Assembly: GCA_002435865.1 (NCBI GenBank)
Contig: DIWV01000004.1
Coordinates: 1-34,570, forward strand
From: Cloacimonetes bacterium UBA6097
GTDB taxonomy: Bacteria; Cloacimonadota; Cloacimonadia; Cloacimonadales; Cloacimonadaceae
Direction of reading: 5' to 3'
DNA: 34,570 nucleotides
This document shows positions 25,931 through 33,649 of the stretch, piece by piece. The translations under genes and the position numbers were made by a program. Numbering within the stretch: position 1 is the stretch's first letter; each line of letters opens with the position of its first letter. The notes under the pieces were generated by a model, which saw nothing but the letters and a program-made list of their open reading frames with translations, did no database searches and was not told where the DNA came from.

Positions 25931-26468
25931 GGCTCACGAAATCAGGCTTTCCGGCAGTGGTGGACAGGGATTAATACTGGCTGGAATTATACTTGCAAAC
26001 GCTGCTGTCATAGAAAAAAGGCGTGTAACCCAGACTCAAAGTTACGGTCCGGAATCCCGTGGCGGATATTCCAGAGCTGATGTAATCATCAGCGACAAGG
26101 AAATATTCTTTCCTGAAGCCACACGATTTGATATTCTTCTGGCTCTCACACAGGAAGCCTGTGATAAATTTATCTTTGACCTTAAAGATAAGGGCATTCT
26201 GATTGTTGATAATACTCAGGTAAAAAATATCTCTGTAATGTCAGAGCACACTTATGAGGTCAATTTCACAGAGCTCGTTACAGAAAAACTGGGAAGCCCT
26301 ATAACAACAAACATCTGCTCTCTTGCTTTCCTGGTTAAAATTACAGGAATTGTTAAAGAAGAATCTTTGAAACAGGCAATTGCAGGTTCTGTGAAACCGG
26401 CTTTTCTGGATTTGAACCTCAAAGCCATGCAGCTCGGATTTGAGCTGGCTGTAAACTACGGGAAATAA
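25923..26468 (+). CDS. korC: 2-oxoacid:ferredoxin oxidoreductase, gamma subunit
   Basis: 181 aa. The gamma (POR_C-like) domain, recognised by RLSGSGGQGLILAGIILANAA at the N-terminus and QTQSYGPESRGGYSRADVIIS near residue 40, followed by ILLALTQEACDKF. It contributes to CoA and TPP binding in the assembled enzyme. The ATG lies inside the last codons of korB with GGAGG before it, implying translational coupling. The epimerase gene starts one base after its stop. Confidence 0.9.
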   Translation: MSKAHEIRLSGSGGQGLILAGIILANAAVIEKRRVTQTQSYGPESRGGYSRADVIISDKEIFFPEATRFDILLALTQEACDKFIFDLKDKGILIVDNTQVKNISVMSEHTYEVNFTELVTEKLGSPITTNICSLAFLVKITGIVKEESLKQAIAGSVKPAFLDLNLKAMQLGFELAVNYGK

Positions 26469-26469
26469 T

Positions 26470-26871
26470 ATGATTAAGCATATTTCACACATTGGCATAG
26501 CTGTTTCAGATCTGGAAGCGGGTATTGCTTTTTATGAAAAGCTGGGACTAAAACTGGAAAGCGTTGAAGAAGTTCCAAGCCAAAAGGTAAAGGTTGCTTT
26601 CTTTCCCTGTGGAGACACAAGGATAGAGCTATTATCTCCTACAGCTGAAGACAGTCCTGTGGCAAAATACATCGAAAAGAAAGGTGAAGGCGTTCAGCAT
26701 ATAGCCTTTGCAGTAGACGATTTACCGGCAGAATTACAAAAAGCAGTAGCAAGTGAAATCCAGTTGATTGATAAAGAACCCCGTCCCGGTGCACATGGTG
26801 CAGACATTGCTTTTCTGCATCCCAAATCAACCATGGGAGTTTTAATAGAACTCTGCAAAGAAAAACACTAA
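26470..26871 (+). CDS. mce: Methylmalonyl-CoA epimerase
   Basis: 133 aa, VOC/glyoxalase fold of two beta-alpha-beta-beta-beta halves. It interconverts (R)- and (S)-methylmalonyl-CoA, between the B12-dependent mutase and the carboxylation or decarboxylation step of the propionate pathway. Family features: HIGIAVSDLEAGIAFYEKLGL, RIELLSP, GEGVQHIAFAVDD, DIAFLHPKSTMGVLIEL. Probable metal ligands are His7, His77 and Glu127, with Glu53 nearby at the fourth position. It is the last gene after korC with one base between, so probably one transcript with korDABC, and is followed by a terminator at 26896-26931. Other VOC enzymes look similar, but length and motifs favour the epimerase. Confidence 0.87.
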   Translation: MIKHISHIGIAVSDLEAGIAFYEKLGLKLESVEEVPSQKVKVAFFPCGDTRIELLSPTAEDSPVAKYIEKKGEGVQHIAFAVDDLPAELQKAVASEIQLIDKEPRPGAHGADIAFLHPKSTMGVLIELCKEKH

Positions 26872-26895
26872 CAACACATATATTCAATCTATAAA

Positions 26896-26931
26896 AAAAA
26901 GGCTGTCTACTTAATTGTAAACAGCCTTTTT
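26896..26931. terminator. Rho-independent terminator, bidirectional
   Basis: AAAAAGGCTGT (26896-26906) pairs with ACAGCCTTTTT (26921-26931), with inner TAC/GTA pairing, flanked by A-runs before and T-runs after. It ends the kor-mce transcript (+) and could end the M3 peptidase transcript (-, stop at 26974). Confidence 0.85.
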
Positions 26932-26941
26932 ATTATTACTC

Positions 26942-26961
26942 ATTCCTGCACAGGCAGGAAT
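26942..26961. repeat. Short palindrome ATTCCTGC/GCAGGAAT
   Basis: A perfect 8-bp inverted repeat with loop ACAG. The same ATTCCTG/CAGGAAT arms occur at 16716-16762 and 32346-32387, so it is probably a fragment of a dispersed repeat rather than a gene-specific signal. Confidence 0.5.
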
Positions 26962-26973
26962 CATAATCAAATA

Positions 26974-29046
26974 TTAAATAAGTCCATCCCTTTTCAGTAA
27001 AGCATCAGGATCGGGCTTCCGTCCCCGGAAGGCAACAAATAAATCCATAGGATGTACTGCATTGCCCTTAGAAAGTATCTTATTTTTGAAATCAAAGGTT
27101 ACTTCATGGTTAAAAATACCTTTTTCCTTAATCAGTGACCAGGCATCAGCTTCCAGGGCTTCTGCCCACTTGTATGAATAATATCCGGCAGAATAACCAC
27201 CTGCAAAGATGTGTGAAAAGCTGCAGGATATATTACTCTCAGGAATCAGGGGAAGCAGTGTTAACCTTTGTATAGTTTTATTTTCGAAATCATTAATGCT
27301 TCCCATTTCTTTAGGATCAGTCATGTGCCAGGCAAAATCCAGTAAAGCATATCTGAGTTGATTCAGATTCGCATTCCCTGCATTAAAGTTCCTGGCAGCC
27401 AACACCTTGTCCAAAAGTTCATCGGGTAGGAGTTCTCCGGTTTTGTATTGTTTAGCAAAGAGATTAAGAGCTTCTTTTTCCAGCAGCCAATTTTCCATTA
27501 ATTGTGATGGTAATTCCACAAAATCCCAGAGTACATTGGGACCTGCCAGTGCTTTATAATTACAATCTGAAAGCAGGGCATGTATTCCATGTCCGAATTC
27601 GTGGAAGATAGTGCGCACTTCATCAAGACGCAACAGGGAAGGCTGTTCATCTGTAGATGGAGTAAGTGAAGCAACATTAACTACATGAGGACGCTTCATT
27701 CCATCTTTATACAAACCCTGCCCCCTGAATGCATTCATCCAGGCTCCGCCTCTTTTGGTTTCACGGGGAAACATATCCAGATACAGCAATCCCAGGAAAC
27801 CACCTTTCTCATCATGGACTTCCCAGGTAGTGACGTCTTTATGATAAACAGGAACATCTGTAACCTGTTTTAAAGTAATACCATATATCTTGTTTGCAAG
27901 CAGGAAGAGACCCTCAAAGACATTTTCCAGCTTGAACCAGGGCCTTAGTTGTTCAGGGTCAAACTGGAATTTCTTTTCTTTAAGCTTAGTGGAATAATAA
28001 TTGAAGTCCCAAGACATAAAGTCTGTAATTCCGTCAGTTTCTTTGGCAAAAGCTTTAATTTCATCCAGTTCTTTTTGGGCAGCAGGATATGCTATGTCAT
28101 ATATCTTCTCAAGAAAAGCTATTGCAGCATCGGGATTAAGAGCCATCCGTTCTTCCAATACATAGTGGGCATGAGTTCTATAACCCAGCAACTTAGCGCG
28201 CTCAAAGCGTAATTCAAGGATTCGCTTGATGTTTTCCTGATTATCAAACTTGTCATTAAAGGCTCGGGAAGCATATGCCTTTTGGATAGTCTCACGGATT
28301 TTCCTGTTTTTGCAGTACGTAAGAACAGGCACCAGGTTTGGCATCTGGAGATTAAACAACCAGCCGCCATCTTTGCCTTTCTGTTTCGCTCTGAAAGCTG
28401 CTGCCTGCAGGGCAGATTCAGGAATACCTTCCACTTCTTTGGGGTCGGTAAGATGCATTTCATAGGCATTTGTAGCATCTAAAACATTATCAGAATACTT
28501 GGGACTAAGTATACTCATTTCTTTATCAATTTCTGTAAGTTTCTTTTTATCTTCAGATGAAAGCATTGCACCATTACGTTTGAAGCTCTTGTAAATCCTT
28601 TCTGTGTAACGGTATCTTTCACAGATTTGCATCTGTGCTTTATTTTGAAAATCAGGTTTGGGCTCTTCTTTGTTTACACATTCCTGCTCATAAACAGCTT
28701 TAACCCGGTTAAAGATGACTTCGTCAGTCATAATAGAACTGCTGAATTCTGACAGCATAGGTGAAATTTGCTGCGCAAGGGCTTTAAATTCTGCATCAGA
28801 TTCTGCAGCGTGCAGATTAAAGTAAATTCCTGCTACGTATTCAAGTTTTTCTTCCGCAAAATCCATTTCCAAAATCGTGTTTTCAAAGGTTGGAACTTCG
28901 GGATTGTTACGTATTAATTCGAACTTTTCTTTTGCCTTCTGCAATGTTTCTTTGATTGCAGGCATAAAATGCTCGGTTTTGATTAAATGAAAAGGTATTG
29001 CTTGTAGTCTGTGTTTGTTCTCTTTTTCCAGTAATGGATTACTCAT
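26974..29046 (-). CDS. M3 family zinc oligopeptidase (oligopeptidase A / Dcp-like)
   Basis: 690 aa, no signal peptide, so cytoplasmic. Thimet-type metallopeptidase that cuts short peptides. The N-terminal half shows the family opening: LQAIPFHLIKTEHFMPAI and ENTILEMDFAEEKLEYVAGIYFNL. Zinc site HEFGH (His482, Glu483, His486) in TIFHEFGHGIHALLSD; downstream NVLWDFVELPSQLMENW carries the Glu ligand. FAGGYSAGYYSYKWAEALEADAW near 620 is the substrate-side loop with the conserved Tyr residues. The ATG at 29046 is chosen because the first codons of the longer reading from 29061 supply the GAGGAG ribosome site. Whether it is PrlC-like (endopeptidase) or Dcp-like (dipeptidyl carboxypeptidase) is not resolved. 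Confidence 0.88.
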   Translation of the reverse strand: MSNPLLEKENKHRLQAIPFHLIKTEHFMPAIKETLQKAKEKFELIRNNPEVPTFENTILEMDFAEEKLEYVAGIYFNLHAAESDAEFKALAQQISPMLSEFSSSIMTDEVIFNRVKAVYEQECVNKEEPKPDFQNKAQMQICERYRYTERIYKSFKRNGAMLSSEDKKKLTEIDKEMSILSPKYSDNVLDATNAYEMHLTDPKEVEGIPESALQAAAFRAKQKGKDGGWLFNLQMPNLVPVLTYCKNRKIRETIQKAYASRAFNDKFDNQENIKRILELRFERAKLLGYRTHAHYVLEERMALNPDAAIAFLEKIYDIAYPAAQKELDEIKAFAKETDGITDFMSWDFNYYSTKLKEKKFQFDPEQLRPWFKLENVFEGLFLLANKIYGITLKQVTDVPVYHKDVTTWEVHDEKGGFLGLLYLDMFPRETKRGGAWMNAFRGQGLYKDGMKRPHVVNVASLTPSTDEQPSLLRLDEVRTIFHEFGHGIHALLSDCNYKALAGPNVLWDFVELPSQLMENWLLEKEALNLFAKQYKTGELLPDELLDKVLAARNFNAGNANLNQLRYALLDFAWHMTDPKEMGSINDFENKTIQRLTLLPLIPESNISCSFSHIFAGGYSAGYYSYKWAEALEADAWSLIKEKGIFNHEVTFDFKNKILSKGNAVHPMDLFVAFRGRKPDPDALLKRDGLI

Positions 29047-29407
29047 TACGTTTCTCCTCATTGTGTATTTTATCTAATTCTTTTTTATCATCAGAACGGC
29101 TTAGAGTCACTTTAGCTAAAAAAGTAAATAACTTTGTGATGCAAAGAACAAGCCAATCTGTTAAGAATAATTAATTTAGAACTTATTATCCTTCCTTTTT
29201 GAGAATCAGGCAATTACCGGGAGATAAGCAAATTTTATATACGTTAAGTATTCCATTATTTATTTGTGAAGCATGCGCCAGAAAGAGCTTTTAATGGGGT
29301 TTTGATAAAGATTAAGCCTGAAAATAAAAAAAAAGATTGTCATGTTTTAAATACTTAGAATAATGGCATAAATATAAAGGGACATAAAAAAAAAGGAGGC
29401 AAGTGAT
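29047..29407. other. Divergent intergenic region
   Basis: AT-rich DNA between the M3 peptidase (-) and a secreted protein (+). I saw no inverted repeat of useful length and no ORF. TTGTCA at 29337-29342 with ATAATG 17 bases later is a poor promoter candidate. The A-run and GGAGG just before 29408 form the ribosome site. Confidence 0.4.
29054..29059 (-). promoter_or_regulatory. Shine-Dalgarno site deciding the start at 29046
   Basis: The minus strand reads ATGAGGAGAAACGTAATG. GAGGAG lies inside the upstream candidate start and seven bases before the second ATG, so the second is the likely start. Confidence 0.7.
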
Positions 29408-30406
29408 ATGAAACGCTTTGCTTTAATTAGCCTTATGATTCTTAGTTTAGGACTCACATTTGCATTGTCTTGCTACGATGTACAATATACTGAAACAGCA
29501 GGTGCAGATGGAACTTATCCAACTCCATACCTTGATCAAACAGTAACAGTTACCGGGGTGGTAACTGCTAATATGTACGGAACAAGTTCTTCCTATCCCC
29601 AAGGCAAGTTCTTTATATCTGATGTTACAGGCGGACCCTGGAGCGGTCTGTATGTTTACAGGTTTGGAACAGGTGTAGCAATAGGTGATATTGTCAATGT
29701 TACGGGTAAAATAATTGAATATTATGGTATGACAGAAGTAGCCGGAACAAGTCCAACCCCAACTATTCAGATTTTAAGTAGTGGAAATCCCCTTCCTGCT
29801 CCGGCATTGATTCAGACCAGCGTTTTGCAAAATCCAGCTGTACAAGCTCTTGGAGAGCAGTGGGAAAGCGTATTATGCGAAGTAAGAAATGTAACTGTAA
29901 CCGCTACACCAAACTCCTATCAGGAATTTTACGTTACTGATGGCAGCGCACCCGGTCAAATTGATAACACCGGTATGATTTATAGCTTTGTTTGGTCTGG
30001 AATCACTATTGGTCAGTTCTGGGGAAAAATCGTTGGTAATGTTGATTATTCATTTGACATTTTTGGTCTTTGTCCCCGTGCTGAAAGTGATTTATATCCA
30101 ACAGCCGTCGAAGACAATGTAGTTATTCTTCCTGAAGCCAAGCTAATTGGCAACTTCCCAAATCCTTTCGTTGGTTCAACTGAAATTGCTTTTAACCTCA
30201 AGAGCGTTCAACCCGTTCAGATCAATGTTTATAATCTTAAGGGACAGAAAGTCCGCACTCTGGTTAATGGAATTAAAGCTGCTCAATTGCACAATGTAAC
30301 ATTTGACGGTAAAGACGACAATGGCAAACAACTGTCTTCCGGCATTTACATGTACAAAATGACCGCCGGAAACTCAGTCGAAACCCGTAAAATGGTTATC
30401 AGATAA
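29408..30406 (+). CDS. Secreted OB-fold-like protein with FlgD-like C-terminal sorting domain
   Basis: 332 aa. Signal peptide (MKRFALISLMILSLGLTFA), then a domain of ~210 residues opening CYDVQYTETAGADGTYPTPY and continuing TVTVTGVVTANMYG, KFFISDVTGGPWSGLYVY, GDIVNVTGKIIEYYGMTEV. This is the OB-fold-like module that precedes catalytic domains in extracellular nucleases of the YhcR/ExeM kind; here no nuclease or phosphatase domain follows. Residues ~245-332 form a FlgD-like sorting module (IGNFPNPFVGSTEI, VYNLKGQKVRTL, SSGIYMYKM). GGAGG precedes the ATG and a strong terminator follows at 30455-30486, so it is monocistronic. A role in binding nucleic acid or sugar at the cell surface is a guess. 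Confidence 0.78.
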   Translation: MKRFALISLMILSLGLTFALSCYDVQYTETAGADGTYPTPYLDQTVTVTGVVTANMYGTSSSYPQGKFFISDVTGGPWSGLYVYRFGTGVAIGDIVNVTGKIIEYYGMTEVAGTSPTPTIQILSSGNPLPAPALIQTSVLQNPAVQALGEQWESVLCEVRNVTVTATPNSYQEFYVTDGSAPGQIDNTGMIYSFVWSGITIGQFWGKIVGNVDYSFDIFGLCPRAESDLYPTAVEDNVVILPEAKLIGNFPNPFVGSTEIAFNLKSVQPVQINVYNLKGQKVRTLVNGIKAAQLHNVTFDGKDDNGKQLSSGIYMYKMTAGNSVETRKMVIR

Positions 30407-30454
30407 TTATCTAATGCACTCTGAATTGTTGGAGTGTACAATTAATTTTGAAGA

Positions 30455-30490
30455 GCAACCAACCCCTTAAAAGGTTGGTTGCTTTTCTTT
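30455..30490 (+). terminator. Rho-independent terminator
   Basis: Perfect 10-bp stem GCAACCAACC (30455-30464) with GGTTGGTTGC (30473-30482), loop of eight bases, followed by TTTTCTTT. It ends the transcript of the secreted OB-fold protein, just before fhs. Confidence 0.88.
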
Positions 30491-30514
30491 AGATGAAGAC
30501 TTTGGGGAGGTAAA

Positions 30515-32185
30515 ATGCAATCAGACTTGGATATTTCTCGTGAAATAGAACTAAAACACATTAACGAAATCGCAGCAAAGCTTGGTTTGTCACCGGATGA
30601 TTTAGATCTTTACGGAAACTACAAAGCCAAGGTAAGATATACAGCATTAAAGAGAATTGAAGACAATCCAATGGGAAAGCTTATCCTTGTATCTGCCATA
30701 ACTCCAACTCCCGCAGGTGAAGGAAAAACCACCGTTTCCATTGGTCTGGCACAAGCGTTGAATCGAATAGGTAAAAGAGCTACCGTGGCAATCAGGGAAC
30801 CTTCCCTGGGTCCTGTCTTTGGCATCAAAGGCGGTGCTGCAGGCGGCGGCTGGTCTCAGGTTTTACCCATGGAAGATATCAATCTCCACTTCACAGGAGA
30901 CTTCCATGCCATCACTTCTGCTAATAATACCCTGGCTGCTCTTTTGGACAACCATATCTATTTTGATAATGAGCTTAATATAGATCCCCGTCGTCTGACC
31001 TGGAAGCGTGTTCTGGATGTAAACGACCGCATGCTAAGAGATATCGTGATTGGCTTGGGCGGCAGCAAACAGGGCTTTCCACGAGAAGACGGTTTTGATA
31101 TTACTCCTGCCAGTGAAATTATGGCAATCCTCTGCCTTTCCAATAATATGGACGAGCTTAAGGAACGCATCGGCAATATAACAATCGGCTTTACCTATGA
31201 GGGTGTGCCTGTCAAAGTCTCACAACTTGGTTATGAAGGAGCCTTGGCTGCCCTGCTCAAAGATGCCCTTAAGCCCAATATAGTACAGACTATTGAAAAC
31301 ACACCTGCCTTTGTGCATGGCGGTCCTTTTGCCAATATCGCCCAGGGAGCAAACAGTATCCTTGCTACCAAGACAGCTTTGCGTCTGAGTGAATATGTTG
31401 TTACTGAAGCAGGTTTCGGCTTTGATTTGGGAGCAGAGAAGTTCTTTGACTTGGTCTGTAAATACGGCAAATTCTGCACTGATGCAGTTGTCTTGGTTGC
31501 AACTGTCAGAGCTCTTAAAATGCATGGCGGAGTTAAATACAAAGATGTTTCACAACCCAATCCCAAGGCAGTGGAAGCAGGACTTCCCAACCTTGCCAAG
31601 CATCTGGAAAACATCCATAAGTTCGGCATGAAATCCATTGTAGCAATCAATCGTTTCCCTACTGACACGGATGAAGAGCTAAAAATAGTGAAAGAATTTG
31701 CCAAAAGCCAGGCTTTTGATGTGTCCATTGTTGAATTCCATAGTAAAGGTGGAAAAGGCGGTTTAGAGCTTGCTGAACACGTTATCAAGCTGGTTGATAA
31801 AGAAGCCTGCCAACTTCATTCCCTGTATGACTGGAACCAGCCGGTGGAAGATAAAATCTTTAGGGTTGCTTCCGAGGTCTATGGTGCCCAAAAGGTTGAC
31901 TATACTTCCGAAGCAAAGGCAGACCTAAAAAAAATTAACAAATATGGTTATGATAAACTGCCAGTATGTATAGCAAAAACACAGAAATCCCTGTCTGACA
32001 ATCCGGAACTTTTGGGCAGACCCAAAGACTTCCTTGTCACTGTCCGGGAAATCCTGATTTCTTCCGGTGCTGGATTCCTTGTTCCAATTACCGGTGATAT
32101 CATGCGTATGCCCGGCTTGCCCAAACATCCTTCTGCAGAAGTCATTGATGTTGAGCACGACGGCAATATAAGCGGGTTGTTTTAA
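30515..32185 (+). CDS. fhs: Formate-tetrahydrofolate ligase
   Basis: 556 aa, full length for the family. It makes 10-formyl-THF from formate, THF and ATP, feeding one-carbon metabolism or, in reverse, releasing formate and ATP. Features: P-loop TPAGEGKT (65-72), REPSLGPVFGIKGGAAGGG (~94-112), NLHFTGDFHAI and the late GDIMRMPGLPKHPSA. The start is supported by GGGGAGG five bases before the ATG. It lies behind its own upstream terminator and is followed by a repeat-rich gap, so it seems monocistronic. No other Wood-Ljungdahl gene is near, so a role in purine/amino-acid C1 balance or glycine/serine fermentation is more cautious than acetogenesis. Confidence 0.95.
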   Translation: MQSDLDISREIELKHINEIAAKLGLSPDDLDLYGNYKAKVRYTALKRIEDNPMGKLILVSAITPTPAGEGKTTVSIGLAQALNRIGKRATVAIREPSLGPVFGIKGGAAGGGWSQVLPMEDINLHFTGDFHAITSANNTLAALLDNHIYFDNELNIDPRRLTWKRVLDVNDRMLRDIVIGLGGSKQGFPREDGFDITPASEIMAILCLSNNMDELKERIGNITIGFTYEGVPVKVSQLGYEGALAALLKDALKPNIVQTIENTPAFVHGGPFANIAQGANSILATKTALRLSEYVVTEAGFGFDLGAEKFFDLVCKYGKFCTDAVVLVATVRALKMHGGVKYKDVSQPNPKAVEAGLPNLAKHLENIHKFGMKSIVAINRFPTDTDEELKIVKEFAKSQAFDVSIVEFHSKGGKGGLELAEHVIKLVDKEACQLHSLYDWNQPVEDKIFRVASEVYGAQKVDYTSEAKADLKKINKYGYDKLPVCIAKTQKSLSDNPELLGRPKDFLVTVREILISSGAGFLVPITGDIMRMPGLPKHPSAEVIDVEHDGNISGLF

Positions 32186-32414
32186 TTGTACGTCATGGTG
32201 AGCTGGTCGAACCATGCTATCCTTCGACAGGCTCAGGATGACAATTTATCTATGCAAAGTTGCGTAGCTTTACAAAGCTGCGTAAAAGTGCAGGATTGGA
32301 ATCCTACACTACGCACGTCATACCCGCGAAGGCAGGTATCTAAAGATTCCTGTCGGAGTTTATCATGACAAAAGGAAGGACAGGAATGACAACTAAATAT
32401 AAGGACAAGAATTT
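32186..32414. repeat. Mosaic of degenerate dispersed repeats
   Basis: Three inverted repeats in a row. 32192-32242 begins GTCAT and ends GATGAC, with TGGTCGAA and TTCGACAGGCTC pairing inside. At 32320-32339 ATACC...GCGAAGGC...GGTAT forms another. ATTCCTGTC (32346-32354) pairs with GACAGGAAT (32379-32387). CCTTCGACAGGCTCAGGATGAC-type and CATACCCGCGAAGGCAGG-type strings are, as I recall, common short repeats in environmental genomes. A 60-codon ORF across them is not a gene. Direct echoes GTTGCGTAGC/GCTGCGTAAA also occur. Confidence 0.6.
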
Positions 32415-33134
32415 ATGACCAAAAACCTAAAAGAAATTTACAAAAAGCTTGAAGCTCTGCGCAGACCTGAAAGAGCTATCGGCAGTGCCAAATTCTTTCA
32501 GAGCCATCCCGGCGGCTACGGAGAAGGTGATACTTTTTATGGTATGACTGTTCCTGACCAGAAAGCTCTCGCCAAAGAATATTTTAAACTGCTTACTCTG
32601 GAAGAAATGGCTGAGCTTCTAACCAGTCCGGTACACGACATCCGCATTACGTCCCTGATGATGCTGGTCAAACGTTATGAAAAAAGCAGGGATGAAGCTG
32701 AGAAAGAAGCTATCGTTAATATCTACTTAAAGCATACAGATTATATCAACAACTGGGATTTGGTGGACACCAGTGCTCACTATATACTGGGACCGTGGCT
32801 CTTAGACAAACCCCATGATATTCTTTTTGAGCTGGCAGACCGCAATCATCTCTGGAGTCAGCGGATTGCAATGATTGCATCTTTTCATTTTATCCGCAAG
32901 GGACAGTACAAAACTTCCCTAAAGCTTGCAAAAAAGCTGCTCCACCATAAGCATGACCTTATCCATAAAGCGGTTGGTTGGATGCTGAGGGAAATAGGCA
33001 ACAGAGACTATAAGACTGAATATGACTTTCTGAAGAAACACTACAAAACCATGCCGCGCACCATGCTGCGTTATGCAATTGAGAAGTTCGATGAACCGAT
33101 AAGGCAGGATTTCCTGCAAGGAAGGATTTTGTGA
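32415..33134 (+). CDS. DNA alkylation repair protein, AlkD-like
   Basis: 239 aa, all-helical HEAT-like repeat glycosylase family that removes positively charged alkylated bases such as 3-methyladenine and 7-methylguanine. Opening FFQSHPGGYGEGDTFYGMTVPDQKALAKEY is characteristic. Putative active-site residues: Trp114 and Asp118 in NNWDLVDTSA (same W-x3-D spacing as Trp109/Asp113 of Bacillus AlkD), Arg150 in LWSQRIAMIA, and VGWMLREIGNRD. A start ATG is clear; the ribosome site (AAGGACAAG) is modest. Its stop overlaps the GTG start of the next gene by three bases, so the pair is probably co-translated. Confidence 0.85.
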   Translation: MTKNLKEIYKKLEALRRPERAIGSAKFFQSHPGGYGEGDTFYGMTVPDQKALAKEYFKLLTLEEMAELLTSPVHDIRITSLMMLVKRYEKSRDEAEKEAIVNIYLKHTDYINNWDLVDTSAHYILGPWLLDKPHDILFELADRNHLWSQRIAMIASFHFIRKGQYKTSLKLAKKLLHHKHDLIHKAVGWMLREIGNRDYKTEYDFLKKHYKTMPRTMLRYAIEKFDEPIRQDFLQGRIL

Positions 33135-33649
33135 ATAAGATATTACAAAAGGCAGTGTTTCTATCCGCACTTCTGGTATGCATATCGCTATCTTGCCAGG
33201 TTGCTGAAGAGCCTGACACTTTGAGCATTGTTCCGGTTCAACAGCTTTCTGAAATAACCGACACACTCAAGGTTGCAAATGGTAAATTGGATTACAGGGA
33301 TTCTTTTTATCAGGGAGCTTTCCAGGCAAAATCAACTGTACGTTCAGAAAAATATATCTTCTCCGGTTTAACTTTAGGGCTTACTCTAAACCTTATTGGA
33401 ACCATTATTGCTGCTTCAACAGTTAGTGAAGGTCCGCCTGCAAATATTCCTGACCTGTATGAAGAAAAGGGATTTTCCGACGGGTATCATAGGCAGGCGA
33501 TTAGTTCTCATAAAGCTGCAGCCATAAGTGGGGGTCTCATTGGTTCAACGATTCAGATAGTTATTTTAGTAGCTATCTTAAAAAACATCTTGGGTGATTT
33601 AAGGTCTCCGAATAACATACTTTCTTTTAGGATGATGAAGTCCTACTAA
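33131..33649 (+). CDS. Small membrane or lipoprotein of unknown function
   Basis: 172 aa; family not recognised. It starts with GTG overlapping the alkD-like stop (GTGA). The N-terminus has a basic start and hydrophobic stretch (KAVFLSALLVCISLSC) ending in Cys22, a possible though imperfect lipobox. Two later hydrophobic stretches follow (SGLTLGLTLNLIGTIIAAS; ISGGLIGSTIQIVILVAIL), separated by a polar loop EEKGFSDGYHRQAISSHK. This hairpin with Gly-rich helices suggests insertion in a membrane. The overlap with the repair gene is probably gene packing, not a functional link. The last four bases overlap the gene on the other strand. Confidence 0.6.
   Translation: MNKILQKAVFLSALLVCISLSCQVAEEPDTLSIVPVQQLSEITDTLKVANGKLDYRDSFYQGAFQAKSTVRSEKYIFSGLTLGLTLNLIGTIIAASTVSEGPPANIPDLYEEKGFSDGYHRQAISSHKAAAISGGLIGSTIQIVILVAILKNILGDLRSPNNILSFRMMKSY

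Noticed and set aside
29337..29365. Promoter TTGTCA-17-ATAATG before the secreted OB-fold gene
   Set aside because: The -10 match is poor and the region is so AT-rich that such a match is expected by chance.
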